The notes: generated from the sequence alone by a model not told the origin. Shown: positions 53,266-63,158, counted from the stretch's first letter. The stretch: 64,000 nucleotides of DNA from Streptomyces sp. NBC_01669 (GCF_026339735.1 NZ_JAPEQG010000001.1:4712001-4776000), one strand, 5' to 3'. Numbers and translations: made by a program.

Positions 53266-54453
53266 TCAGCCGAGGGGATGGGCGGCCAGCAGGTCGCCCA
53301 GTGCCTCCTCATGCATCGCTGCGGGGCCGAGCGACAGCTCGATCTGCTTCGCCCAGGCGTGGAAGCGGTGCAGCGGGTAGTCGGTGTCCGCGCCGAAGCC
53401 GCCGTGCAGATGCTGGGCGGTCTGCACGACCCGACGGACCCCGTCCGACGCCCAGATCTTCGCCACCGCGACATCGCCCGCGACGGGCAGCGTTCCCGGC
53501 GCACCGGTGGAGATCCGCCAGGCCGCCTGCCAGAGGGTCACTTCCATGGCCCGCAGATCGATGTACCGGTCCGCGGACTGGACGGCGACGGACTGAAACG
53601 TCGCGACGGGATGCCCGAACTGCTCGCGCTTCCCGGTGTATTCACTTGTCATGGCGAGCACGGCCTCGCCGAGACCCAGTGCGAGCGCGCAGGTTCCGGT
53701 GGTGAGCAGGGTGCGCAGCCACTCCCAGGCACCCGGAGTACTGATCAGCGCGCTGTCCTCGATCCGTACCGTGTCCAGCCGGACCTCGGCGAACAACTCA
53801 CCGCTCGTGGAGACCTGTTCGGCGAGTGCGACGCCCTCGGCCGTGCGGCGGGCCAGCGCCAGCACGGCCAGGCCCTCGTCCGTGTGGGCGGGCACCGCAA
53901 TCCAGTCCGCGGACTGGGCCCACGGCACCCCCGACTGCACTCCGTCGAGCACCCAGCCCGCGCTTCCGCCGTCCTCGCTGCTGGACCGGTCATGGTCCTG
54001 GCCGGCCTTTCCCGCAAGGTCCCGGCGGGCGGTGACGGCGAGCTCGGCCGGATCGTGGCCGGTGCGGCCGTTGGCTCCGACGGTGAGGACCAGCTCGCCC
54101 CGGCCGACGCGGGGCAGCAGCTCGGCTGCCAGGCCGGGGTCACCGTGCTGTTGGATCGTCATCGCGACCGCGCAGGTCTCCAGCAGCGGCACCCGGGCAA
54201 GCACCTTTGCCGATTCGCGCAGGACCAGGCAGAGCGCGACCGTGTCGAGCCCGGCCCCGCCGTGTTCCGGTGCCAGCGTCAGGCTCAGCAGGTCGCCTGC
54301 GGCCAGCCCCGTCCACACGGACCGGTCGAAGTCCTCGGCCACCGCTCCCGGAGTGAGCGCGGGGCTGGGCACACCGTCGGGCTCGACGCCCGAGAAGACC
54401 GCCCTTGCCGCCTCGACGGCTGCCTGCTGCTCCTCGGTGAAGGTGAAGTCCAC
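53266..54453 (-). CDS. Acyl-CoA dehydrogenase (FadE/ChsE-like)
   Basis: A 395-residue flavoprotein that oxidises acyl-CoA at C2-C3. The N-terminal helical domain has LTLAPEHGGAGLDTVALCLVL. The C-terminal domain has YTGKREQFGHPVATFQSVAVQSAD and VQTAQHLHGGFGADTDYPLHRF. The usual catalytic glutamate is not obvious at its common place, as in the branch whose subunits pair as heteromers for sterol side-chain degradation. The start is GTG. A KstR-like palindrome lies 57 bp upstream. It is separated from the paa genes by 188 bp. Confidence 0.88.
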   Translation of the reverse strand: MDFTFTEEQQAAVEAARAVFSGVEPDGVPSPALTPGAVAEDFDRSVWTGLAAGDLLSLTLAPEHGGAGLDTVALCLVLRESAKVLARVPLLETCAVAMTIQQHGDPGLAAELLPRVGRGELVLTVGANGRTGHDPAELAVTARRDLAGKAGQDHDRSSSEDGGSAGWVLDGVQSGVPWAQSADWIAVPAHTDEGLAVLALARRTAEGVALAEQVSTSGELFAEVRLDTVRIEDSALISTPGAWEWLRTLLTTGTCALALGLGEAVLAMTSEYTGKREQFGHPVATFQSVAVQSADRYIDLRAMEVTLWQAAWRISTGAPGTLPVAGDVAVAKIWASDGVRRVVQTAQHLHGGFGADTDYPLHRFHAWAKQIELSLGPAAMHEEALGDLLAAHPLG

Positions 54454-54509
54454 TGCACTGACCTCCTGCGAACCGCTGTGCTCGTACCCGCACCTGACGG
54501 ATCGTCAAG

Positions 54510-54525
54510 ATAGAACAGGTTCTAT
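54510..54525. promoter_or_regulatory. KstR-like operator
   Basis: ATAGAACAGGTTCTAT is a perfect dyad (ATAGAAC-AG-GTTCTAT). Its core TAGAACAGGTTCTA fits TNNAACNNGTTNNA, the KstR operator of mycobacteria and rhodococci. It lies 57 bp before the acyl-CoA dehydrogenase start. Confidence 0.65.
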
Positions 54526-54641
54526 GAGAAGGGAACAGGGAAAGGGCGCGGCGGTCCGCAGGATCCCGGAGATCCGAGGAGGACCGGGGGAGTTCCGAGG
54601 AGATCCGGTCGAAGCCGGTCGAATCCGTGGGATCCGAGGGG

Positions 54642-55700
54642 TCAGCGGTCGAAGTCGAGTTCCACCTCCGGTGTGAGCGGATGCGACTGGCAGGCGAGCA
54701 CATAGCCCGCCCCCGTCTCGTCCGGCTCCAGCGCGAAGTTGCGGTTCATCCGGACCTCGCCCGAGACCAGGAACGCCCTGCACGTCCCGCACACCCCTCC
54801 CTTACACGCGTACGGCGCGTCGGAGCGGCTGCGCAAGACGGTTTCCAGCAGCGATTCGCCGTCCTGGACCGGCCAGTTGCCCGAGCGCCCGTCCAGTGTT
54901 GCGGTGAGCGTGCTGTGTGCGGGCGCCTCGATCCGCGTGCGGGCGGGAGCGGCCGGGCCGTCGTCGACGTGGAAGATCTCCTGGTGGATGCGGGCCCGGT
55001 CGACGCCGAGGCCGTGCAGCGCATCCTCTGCTGCCCGGACCAGGCCGAACGGCCCACAGAGATACCAGCCGTCCACCTCTCCCACCGACAGGAGCGCGGG
55101 CAGCAGCCCGGTCAGCCGCTTCCGGTCGAGCCGGCCGGACGGGAGACCCGCCTGCTGCTCCTCACGGGAGAGCACCGTCACCAGCTGGAAGCGGTCCGGG
55201 TAGCGGTCCTTCAGGTCGGCGACCTCGTCCAGGAACATCGTCGAGGCAGCCGTCCGGTCGCTCCGGATCAGACAGAACCGGGCCTCGGGCTCACGGGCCA
55301 GCAGAGTCGACGCGATCGACAGCACCGGGGTGATGCCGCTGCCGCCGACGATCGCCGCGTAGCGACCGGCGCGGGGGGTGAGCACGAAGCGTCCCATCGG
55401 GGGCATCGCCTCGACCTGGTCACCGACGGCGAGTTCTTTGAGGGCGTACGTGGAGAACGCACCGCCGTCGACCAGACGGATACCCACCTGCAGCTCGGGA
55501 TCGGCTGGGGCATCGGCGGCCGGGGTGCAGATCGAGTACGAACGCCGGATCTCTTCGCCGTGAACCGTGTAGCGCACATTGAGGTGCTGGCCGGGCTTGT
55601 GGCGGAAAGTCTCGCGCAGCTCGGGGGGCACCGCGAAGGTCACGGCCACCGAGTCGTCGGTCAGCTGCTCGATCGCGCGGACCCGGAGCGGATGGAACAT
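54642..55700 (-). CDS. paaE: 1,2-phenylacetyl-CoA epoxidase reductase subunit PaaE
   Basis: A 352-residue reductase that passes electrons from NADPH to the di-iron PaaA. The FAD domain has RRSYSICTPAADAP, the nucleotide domain AAIVGGSGITPVLSIASTLL, and the C-terminal plant-type 2Fe-2S ferredoxin domain has YACKGGVCGTCRAFL and VLACQSHPL. Last gene of paaABCDE, directly abutting paaD. Confidence 0.95.
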   Translation of the reverse strand: MFHPLRVRAIEQLTDDSVAVTFAVPPELRETFRHKPGQHLNVRYTVHGEEIRRSYSICTPAADAPADPELQVGIRLVDGGAFSTYALKELAVGDQVEAMPPMGRFVLTPRAGRYAAIVGGSGITPVLSIASTLLAREPEARFCLIRSDRTAASTMFLDEVADLKDRYPDRFQLVTVLSREEQQAGLPSGRLDRKRLTGLLPALLSVGEVDGWYLCGPFGLVRAAEDALHGLGVDRARIHQEIFHVDDGPAAPARTRIEAPAHSTLTATLDGRSGNWPVQDGESLLETVLRSRSDAPYACKGGVCGTCRAFLVSGEVRMNRNFALEPDETGAGYVLACQSHPLTPEVELDFDR

Positions 55701-56207
55701 CTACAACTCCTTGAAGTGGTCGAACGGTTCACGGCAACTCGCGCAGCGGCGCAGCGCCTTGCAGGCGGTGGAGGAGAACCGGCTCAGCAGCTCCGTGTCC
55801 GTGGAGCCGCAGTGCGGGCAGCGCACCGCGAGGGTGAGCGGCACCGGTCCGCCGGACCCGGTGGCGGCATCATGCGGGCGCGGGGGTGCTATGCCGAACT
55901 CGGCGAGTTTGCGCCGCCCCTCCGCGCTGATGTCGTCGGTCGACCAGGCCGGTGCGAGCACAGTGACCACGGAGACCTCCGGTATGCCGTGATCGTGCAG
56001 CACCTGCTCGATATCGGCCGACATGGTCTCGATCGCGGGACAGCCGGTGTACGTCGGGGTGAGGCGGACGGTGACCTTGCCCGGGGCGAGCACCTCCACT
56101 CCGCGGAGCACACCCAGCTCCTCCAGGGTGAGCACAGGCAGCTCGGGATCGGGCACGGACCCGGCGAGCCTGCGCACCTCCTCTTCCAGCAGCGTGCCGG
56201 TCACCAT
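55701..56207 (-). CDS. paaD: 1,2-phenylacetyl-CoA epoxidase subunit PaaD
   Basis: A 168-residue protein with a DUF59/MIP18 domain (VPDPELPVLTLEELGVLRGVEV, and LTPTYTGCPAIETMSADI) and a C-terminal four-cysteine cluster (CPHCGSTDTELLS, then CKALRRCASC). PaaD probably helps iron-sulfur or di-iron assembly of the epoxidase. Overlaps paaC by 7 nt. Confidence 0.94.
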   Translation of the reverse strand: MVTGTLLEEEVRRLAGSVPDPELPVLTLEELGVLRGVEVLAPGKVTVRLTPTYTGCPAIETMSADIEQVLHDHGIPEVSVVTVLAPAWSTDDISAEGRRKLAEFGIAPPRPHDAATGSGGPVPLTLAVRCPHCGSTDTELLSRFSSTACKALRRCASCREPFDHFKEL

Positions 56208-56902
56208 GACGCCCCCGGGTGGCTGCGGTGCAGATGCTGCATCTCGGCGAGCATCCGCCCGAAAGGTTCCGTGTGGATGCCCTGCCGCCCTGCCCCGGCC
56301 GTCCAGGCACCGGACCCCGGGCCGGTCGGCACCGTCAGCGTCGCCTGCTGCAGGACACCGGTGACGGTGGCCAGCCAGTCGGTGTGCAGCGACGGCCAGT
56401 CGATCTCCACTCCCTCGACCGGCTGGAACAGTTCACCGGTGAACCGCCACAGCGCATCCACCCCGCGCTGCATCCGCTGGTGGCTCTCCTCCGTGCCGTC
56501 GCCCAACCGCAGCGTCCAGTGCGTGGCGTGGTCCTGGTGGTACGCGACCTCCTTGACGGCCTTCGCGGCCAGCCCGGCGAAGTCGCCCCCACCGGCCGCC
56601 AGCTGCTCGTACAGCCCCCGCTGGTAGACGGAGAAGTACAGCTGGCGGGCGATGGTGTGGGCGAAGTCGCCGTTGGGCTGCTCGACCAGCTGGACGTTGC
56701 GGAAGGCGCGCTCCTCGCGCAGGAATGCCAGCTCGTCCTCGTCCCCGGCGAGCGAGAGCAGCACCCGGGCCTGTCCCAGGAGGTCCAGGGCGATGTTGGC
56801 GAGGGCCACCTCCTCCTCCAGCACGGGCGCGTGGCCCGCCCACTCCCCCAGTCGGTGCGACAGCACCAGCGCGTCGTCGCCGAGGGCGAGGGCCGCGGTC
56901 AC
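56201..56902 (-). CDS. paaC: 1,2-phenylacetyl-CoA epoxidase structural subunit PaaC
   Basis: A 233-residue ferritin-like helical protein: LSHRLGEWAGHAPVLEEEVALANIALDLLGQAR, LAGDEDELAFLREERAFRNV and AVKEVAYHQDHATHWTLRLGDG. It is the non-catalytic partner of PaaA. Overlaps paaB by 4 nt. Confidence 0.95.
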   Translation of the reverse strand: MTAALALGDDALVLSHRLGEWAGHAPVLEEEVALANIALDLLGQARVLLSLAGDEDELAFLREERAFRNVQLVEQPNGDFAHTIARQLYFSVYQRGLYEQLAAGGGDFAGLAAKAVKEVAYHQDHATHWTLRLGDGTEESHQRMQRGVDALWRFTGELFQPVEGVEIDWPSLHTDWLATVTGVLQQATLTVPTGPGSGAWTAGAGRQGIHTEPFGRMLAEMQHLHRSHPGASW

Positions 56903-57185
56903 AGGTGCTTCACCCCTTCCGGGATCTCGTAGAACGTGGGGTGCCGGTAGGGCTTGTCGCCCGCCGGCTCGAAGAACGAGTCCTTCTCGTCCGGCGAGGA
57001 GGCCGTGATCTCCGTGGATGGAACCACCCAGATGGAGACGCCCTCGGAACGGCGTGTGTACAGGTCACGGGCGTTGCGCAGGGCCATCTCGGCGTCCGGG
57101 GCGTGCAGGCTGCCCGCGTGGGTGTGGGAGAGACCGCGCCGCGAGCGCACGAACACCTCCCAGAGCGGCCAGTCGGTCGAGCTGC

Positions 57186-57189
<4 letters not shown>
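56899..57189 (-). CDS. paaB: 1,2-phenylacetyl-CoA epoxidase subunit PaaB
   Basis: A 96-residue protein: WPLWEVFVRSRRGLSHTHAGSLHAPDAEMALRNARDLYTRR, then SIWVVPSTEI and the C-terminal KPYRHPTFYEIPEGVKHL. It is the small bridging subunit. The start is ATG 57189; an upstream extension is not conserved. Its ATG overlaps the paaA stop. Confidence 0.95.
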
Positions 57190-58301
<1,112 letters not shown>

Positions 58302-58314
58302 CCCGGGCTCCCTA

Positions 58315-58332
58315 CCGACCGATCGTTCGGTT
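58315..58332. promoter_or_regulatory. TetR (PaaR) operator upstream of paaA
   Basis: CCGACCGATCGTTCGGTT, read on the plus strand, is an imperfect palindrome centred on CGATCG. Its complement AACCGAACGATCGGTCGG is identical over 18 bp to the site at 63141-63158 beside the TetR gene. Confidence 0.8.
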
Positions 58333-58416
58333 CAATGACTTCAATGGTGAGTCGGTGGCCCGTAGGGTGTCAACCCTGTGGATAACTGACCGGGGATCGA
58401 CGGGGATCGGGGCGGG

Positions 58417-59193
58417 ATGGATTCGTACGACGACAGGGGCGTCGGAGACGGGAACGGGAGCGGTGGTCCGGGGGGGGATCCGGGTTCGGACCAGCCCCTC
58501 CGTGCGACACCACCCGCTGAATTCGCCGGAGCTCCCGCGCCGGTGCGTTCCGGTATCGCCGGGCTGTCCCTTTCGTACCAGATCGTTGCCGCGATCGCGT
58601 TGTCGGTCATCGGGATGATCACCTGCACCCATCTGGCCATGGTGTTTCTGCACGTCGCCCCGTCCAACACCCTGACCAAGCAGCACGGCAAAGCGGTCGA
58701 CGACTGGGTCTATCCCGAGTTCGAGCAGAACTGGAAGCTCTTCGCTCCCAATCCGCTCCAGCAGAACGTCGCCGTGCACGTACGGGCCGAGATAGCCGGT
58801 CCCGACGGTCGTCGCACCACTGGGTGGATGAGTCTCTCGGTCGAGGACGGCAGAGGGATACGGGGCAATCTCCTCCCCAGCCACATCCACCAGAACCAGC
58901 TCCGCCGCGCCTGGGACTTCTATCTCAACTCCCACGACATCCAGAACCGCCCGAACGGCCTGCGCGGCAATCTCTCCGAGCGCTACATCCGCCGCATCGT
59001 GATGCTGCGCCTCGGCGAGCACGACTACGGCGGCACCGTCGAGCGCATCCAGGTCCGCTCCGAGGTGCGTTCCGTCTCCGCGCCGCCGTGGAGCACGGAG
59101 AAGATCAGCACCAAGCCGAATTACCGGGTGTTGCCGTGGTGGACCGTCACCCCCGCCGACCTCCCCGAGAACACCAAGGAGGCGGTCAAGTGA
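58417..59193 (+). CDS. DUF5819 family membrane protein (SdpA-like)
   Basis: A 258-residue protein with a disordered N-terminus, a membrane helix (QIVAAIALSVIGMITCTHLAM) and the DUF5819 region WVYPEFEQNWKLFAPNPLQQN, which recalls SdpA of Bacillus (a W..F..P motif). An outer beta-rich domain follows (VAVHVRAEIAGPDGRRT and RIVMLRLGEHDYGG). It overlaps the HTTM gene (GTGA), so the two are coupled. Function unknown. Confidence 0.82.
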   Translation: MDSYDDRGVGDGNGSGGPGGDPGSDQPLRATPPAEFAGAPAPVRSGIAGLSLSYQIVAAIALSVIGMITCTHLAMVFLHVAPSNTLTKQHGKAVDDWVYPEFEQNWKLFAPNPLQQNVAVHVRAEIAGPDGRRTTGWMSLSVEDGRGIRGNLLPSHIHQNQLRRAWDFYLNSHDIQNRPNGLRGNLSERYIRRIVMLRLGEHDYGGTVERIQVRSEVRSVSAPPWSTEKISTKPNYRVLPWWTVTPADLPENTKEAVK

Positions 59194-60467
59194 GTACGGC
59201 TTCCCCCGGCCGCAAGCTCGCCCGCGGCGTCCAGCGCATCACCTCCTCGGCCCTCGGCCCGTATCAGAGCGCCGTGATCCGGATCGGTTTCTCCGCCACG
59301 TACCTGCTGTTCCTGCTGCGCGAGCTGCCGCACCGCCATGAGATGTACGGCCCCGACGCCCCATGGCGCTGGGACATGGCGAAGCAGCTCATATCGGGCA
59401 ATGAGTCCCTCTCGGTGCTCATGTGGTCGGACAGCACGGTCTGGTTCGAAACCGTCTATGCGGTCGTCCTGCTTTCCGCCGCACTGCTGATGGTCGGCTG
59501 GCACACCCGCGCGATGTCCGTCCTGTTCATGGTCGGTGTGCTCTCGCTGCAGAACCGCAGCATTTTCCTGGGCGACGGCGGCGACAACGTCGTCCATCTG
59601 ATGGCGATCTACCTTGTGCTGACGCGCTGCGGGCAGGTCTGGTCGCTGGATGCGCGCCGTGCGGCGCGGGCACGCCGTACGGAGGCCGAGTCGAAGTCTG
59701 AGCGGGAGCCGGGGACGCGGTCGCAGGAGGTGGGAGGCGCCCGCCCGGCCTCGAATGTCGCCGGGACGATTCTGTGGCTTGTGCTCGGCCTGGTCCTTGT
59801 TGTGGCTACGGCGACGGACGGCCTCGGTGGCACCTGGTGGCTGCCGACTCTCTTCTGGGTGCTGTGGATCGGGCACGGTGTCTGGTGGGCCGTGAACCGT
59901 TACGCGCCGCAGAGCGAACCGCGCACGCTGCTCGATGTCCTCGCCAACCTCGCGCACAACGCCACTCTCGTCGTGATCATGGCCGAGGTCTGTCTGATCT
60001 ACGCGACCGCGGGCTGGTACAAGATCCAGGGATCGCGTTGGCAGGATGGCACGGCGCTGTACTACCCGCTCAAGCTCGACTACTTCACCCCGTGGCCCGC
60101 GCTGTCGGACCTCCTCGCGTCCAATGGCGTGATGGTCATGGTGCTGACGTACGGCACGGTCATCGTGCAGGTCGCCTTCCCCTTCACTCTCTTCAACCGG
60201 CGCGTCAAGAACGTCCTGCTCGTCGCCATGATGTGCGAGCACGCGGGCATCGCCCTGCTGCTGGGACTGCCCTTCTTCTCGATGGCGATGATCGCCGCCG
60301 ACTCCGTCTTCCTGCCGACGGTCTTCCTGGTCTGGCTGGGCGGCCGGGTGACGCTCGGGCGGCAGCTGCTGTTCTCGCGCACGGGCCAGGTGCCCGAGCA
60401 GCAGCGGGGCGGCGAGGAGGAGGTCCCGCAGCACAGCGGAAGCGGTGGCCATACGCTCGTCGGGTGA
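59190..60467 (+). CDS. HTTM-domain membrane protein (SdpB-like)
   Basis: A 425-residue multi-pass protein of the HTTM/vitamin-K-dependent carboxylase-like family: SAVIRIGFSATYLLFLLREL, LMWSDSTVWFETVYAVVLLS, IFLGDGGDNVVHLMAIYLVLTRCG and IYATAGWYKIQGSRWQDGTALYYPL (the conserved Y-K-GxxWxDG). An excellent ribosome site AAGGAGG precedes GTG 59190. Related SdpB acts with SdpA to mature a toxin; here the substrate is unknown. Confidence 0.83.
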   Translation: MSTASPGRKLARGVQRITSSALGPYQSAVIRIGFSATYLLFLLRELPHRHEMYGPDAPWRWDMAKQLISGNESLSVLMWSDSTVWFETVYAVVLLSAALLMVGWHTRAMSVLFMVGVLSLQNRSIFLGDGGDNVVHLMAIYLVLTRCGQVWSLDARRAARARRTEAESKSEREPGTRSQEVGGARPASNVAGTILWLVLGLVLVVATATDGLGGTWWLPTLFWVLWIGHGVWWAVNRYAPQSEPRTLLDVLANLAHNATLVVIMAEVCLIYATAGWYKIQGSRWQDGTALYYPLKLDYFTPWPALSDLLASNGVMVMVLTYGTVIVQVAFPFTLFNRRVKNVLLVAMMCEHAGIALLLGLPFFSMAMIAADSVFLPTVFLVWLGGRVTLGRQLLFSRTGQVPEQQRGGEEEVPQHSGSGGHTLVG

Positions 60468-61198
60468 GCAGTGATACCGGCAGTAGTAGGAGCAGTAGCG
60501 GTGAGAGTCCGTCGGCCGATGGCCTCGGGGTCGGCGAGCAGTCCGCGGAGGCGTTGCAGTACGACGACGGATTCGGGGCGGAGATCGGCGTCGGACCGCA
60601 TCCGCTGCCCTGGCCCGAGGGCGAGCGGTACGACCCCGAGCTGCTCGAGCAGGGCGACCGGCGCAATGTCGGTGACGAGTACCGCTACTGGACGCGGGAG
60701 GCGATCGTCGCCGATCTGGATCTTCGGCGGCACGACTTCCATGTAGCGGTGGAGAACTGGGGCCACGACTTCAATATCGGGTCGGTGGTGCGGACTGCGA
60801 ACGCCTTCCTCGCCAAGGAGATCCACATTGTGGGCCGGCGGCGGTGGAACCGGCGCGGTGCGATGGTCACCGACCGGTACCAGCATGTGCGGCATCACCC
60901 CGACACGGCGGATCTGACCGCCTGGGCGGCGGCCGAGGGGTTGCCGATCATCGGGATCGACAATCTGCCGGGGGCGGTGCCGCTGGAGCGGACAGAGCTG
61001 CCGCGGCGGTGTGTGCTGCTCTTCGGGCAGGAGGGGCCGGGGCTGACCGAGGAGGCGCGTAAGCACGCGACGATGGTGTGCTCGATTGCGCAGTTCGGAT
61101 CCACGCGGTCGATCAATGCGGGGGCTGCGGCGGCCATTGCCATGCATGCGTGGGTGCAGCGGTATGCGGATATTCCGGGGGGTGTGGGAGCGGGCTGA
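60464..61198 (+). CDS. SpoU/TrmH-family RNA 2'-O-methyltransferase
   Basis: A 244-residue protein. After a Ser-rich N-terminus the SpoU motifs appear: NWGHDFNIGSVVRTANAFLA (motif 1, N and R), VLLFGQEGPGLTEEA (motif 2) and AQFGSTRSINAGAAAAIAMH (motif 3), forming the SAM-binding knot. It probably methylates ribose in tRNA or rRNA; the target is unknown. GTG 60464 overlaps the HTTM stop. Confidence 0.92.
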   Translation: MSSDTGSSRSSSGESPSADGLGVGEQSAEALQYDDGFGAEIGVGPHPLPWPEGERYDPELLEQGDRRNVGDEYRYWTREAIVADLDLRRHDFHVAVENWGHDFNIGSVVRTANAFLAKEIHIVGRRRWNRRGAMVTDRYQHVRHHPDTADLTAWAAAEGLPIIGIDNLPGAVPLERTELPRRCVLLFGQEGPGLTEEARKHATMVCSIAQFGSTRSINAGAAAAIAMHAWVQRYADIPGGVGAG

Positions 61199-61289
61199 GG
61201 CCCAGGGGTACCCCGACTGTGCGGGCGGGGCGGCGCAGGGCGTCTGCGGCGGGTCTCTCGCGTCCCTTCCCGTAACGTGCGTACTTTCC

Positions 61290-61348
61290 GCGATCGGGGC
61301 TCCGCCCACCCCCGGGTCCCGCTCCTCGAGCGCCGGAGGAGCTGAAGA
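61290..61348. repeat. Dispersed Streptomyces intergenic repeat with hairpin
   Basis: The GC-rich block (GGGGCTCCGCCC, then CCCGCTCCTCGAGCGCCGG and AGGAGCTGAAGAG) matches a repeat I know to be common between Streptomyces genes, with GCTCCTC pairing with GAGGAGC. It may act as a terminator for paaN and the methyltransferase gene. The rest of the 188-bp gap is featureless. Confidence 0.5.
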
Positions 61349-61386
61349 GGCGCCGAGGGGCTGGAGCCGGGGCGGGGCGTGCTGTG

Positions 61387-63087
61387 TCAGGCCTGGCGGC
61401 GGACTTCCACCATGCGGAAGCGATTTGATACGAACGCTCCGTCGCACAGGGCCGCGTTGGCCGCAGGGTTGCCGCCCGAGCCGTGGAAGTCGGAGAACGC
61501 CGCAGTCTGGTTGACGTACACCCCGCCCGTCAGATTCAGCGAGAGCTGAGCCGACTCGTCCAAGCAGACGTCTTCCACCGCGCGCTCCACCTCCGGCGAC
61601 GTCGTGTACGCCCCGACCGTCATCGCGCCCTTGTCGCGGATCGTGCGGCGCAGCAGCTCCACCGCGTCCGCCGTCGAGTCGACCGCGACCGCGAACGCCA
61701 CCGGTCCGAAGCACTCCGACAGATACGCCGCTTCGTCGTCCGGCTTCGTGCCGTCGAGCTTCACGACGACCGGCGTACGGACCACCGCGTCGGGGAACTC
61801 CGGGTTGGCCACCTCCCTTGAGGCCAAGGCGACTTCGCCCAGCCCTGCCGCGGCCTCCAGGCGGGCCTTCACGTCGGGGTTGACCAGCGCGCCGAGCAGC
61901 GCGTTCGCCCGGGCGTCGTCGCCGAGCAGGCCGGTGACCGCGGCGGCGATGTCGCCCACCACGTCGTCGTACGTCTTGTCGCCCGTGTCCGTCGCGATGC
62001 CGTCCCGGGGGATCAGCAGGTTCTGCGGGGTGGTGCACATCTGGCCGCTGTACAGGGAGAGGGAGAACGCCAGGTTGGACAGCATGCCGCGGTAGTCGTC
62101 GGTGGAGTCGACGACGATCGTGTTGACCCCCGCCTTCTCCGTGTAGACCTGTGCCTGGCGGGCGTTGGCCTCCAGCCAGTCACCGAAGGCGGTGGACCCG
62201 GTGTAGTCGATGATCTTGATCTCGGGGCGGACCGCCAAGGCCTTGGCGATGCCCTCGCCCGGACGCTCGGCGGCCAGACAGACGAGATTGGGGTCGAAGC
62301 CGGCCTCGCTCAGTACCTCGCGGGCCACCTGCACCGTGAGCGCCAGGGGGAGCACGGCGCGCGGGTGCGGCTTCACCAGGACGGGATTGCCGGTGGCCAG
62401 AGAGGCGAACAGTCCCGGATAGCCGTTCCACGTGGGGAAGGTGTTGCAGCCGATCAGCAGCGCGATGCCGCGGCCCGCCGCGATGTACGTCTTGTGCAGC
62501 TGCAGCGGATCGCGCTTTCCCTGCGGCTTGGACCAGTCCGCCGTCCGCGGGGTGCGGATCTGCTCCTCGTAGGCATAAGCCACCGCCTCCAGGCCGCGGT
62601 CCTGGGCATGCGGGCCGCCCGCCTGGAACGCCATCATGAAGGCCTGACCGCTGGTGTGCATCACGGCGTGCCCGAACTCATGGGTGCGGGCGCTGATCCG
62701 CGCCAGGATCTCCAGACAGACCAGCGCCCTGGTCTCGGGCCCCGCCTCGCGCCACGCCGCCATTCCCGCGCGCATCGCCGGAAGCAGCACATCGAGGTCG
62801 GCGTGCGGGTACTCGACGCCGAGCTCCGGTCCGTAGGGCGAGATCTCGCCGCCCGTCCAGCCGTCGGTGCCCGGCTGGCCGAGGTCGAGCCGGGTGTGCA
62901 GCACGGCGTCGAAGGCGGCCTTGCCCTCGGCGGCGCTCAGACTGCCCGGTGCGCCGCCCTCGCCGTACGCCTTCGGGTGCTCGGGATGCGGGGACCAGTA
63001 CGCGCGCGTGTGGATCGCGTCGAGGGTCTGGTCGAGCGTGGGGCGGTGCTTCTCGGACAGCAGGTGCGGGGAGAGCTCGGCGGCCAT
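61387..63087 (-). CDS. paaN: Phenylacetic acid degradation protein PaaN (aldehyde dehydrogenase fold)
   Basis: A 566-residue protein of the PaaN type, an aldehyde dehydrogenase-like enzyme for ring-cleavage products of phenylacetyl-CoA. It has SPHLLSEKHRPTLDQTLDAIHTR at the start, IGCNTFPTWNGYPGLFASLATGNPVLVKPHPRAV (cofactor region), IIDYTGSTAFGDWLEANA and SLYSGQMCTTPQNLLIPRDG with the catalytic Cys. It has no hydratase domain, unlike PaaZ. The start is ATG 63087. Confidence 0.93.
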   Translation of the reverse strand: MAAELSPHLLSEKHRPTLDQTLDAIHTRAYWSPHPEHPKAYGEGGAPGSLSAAEGKAAFDAVLHTRLDLGQPGTDGWTGGEISPYGPELGVEYPHADLDVLLPAMRAGMAAWREAGPETRALVCLEILARISARTHEFGHAVMHTSGQAFMMAFQAGGPHAQDRGLEAVAYAYEEQIRTPRTADWSKPQGKRDPLQLHKTYIAAGRGIALLIGCNTFPTWNGYPGLFASLATGNPVLVKPHPRAVLPLALTVQVAREVLSEAGFDPNLVCLAAERPGEGIAKALAVRPEIKIIDYTGSTAFGDWLEANARQAQVYTEKAGVNTIVVDSTDDYRGMLSNLAFSLSLYSGQMCTTPQNLLIPRDGIATDTGDKTYDDVVGDIAAAVTGLLGDDARANALLGALVNPDVKARLEAAAGLGEVALASREVANPEFPDAVVRTPVVVKLDGTKPDDEAAYLSECFGPVAFAVAVDSTADAVELLRRTIRDKGAMTVGAYTTSPEVERAVEDVCLDESAQLSLNLTGGVYVNQTAAFSDFHGSGGNPAANAALCDGAFVSNRFRMVEVRRQA

Positions 63088-63140
63088 GACGGACCAACTC
63101 CTCATCGAGCTGGGCAGGAACGGGCGGACAGAGTTAGAGT

Positions 63141-63158
63141 AACCGAACGATCGGTCGG
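63141..63158. promoter_or_regulatory. TetR (PaaR) operator between paaN and the TetR gene
   Basis: AACCGAACGATCGGTCGG is the exact 18-bp partner of the paaA operator. It lies in the paaN-tetR divergent gap, so it may control both genes. Confidence 0.8.
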
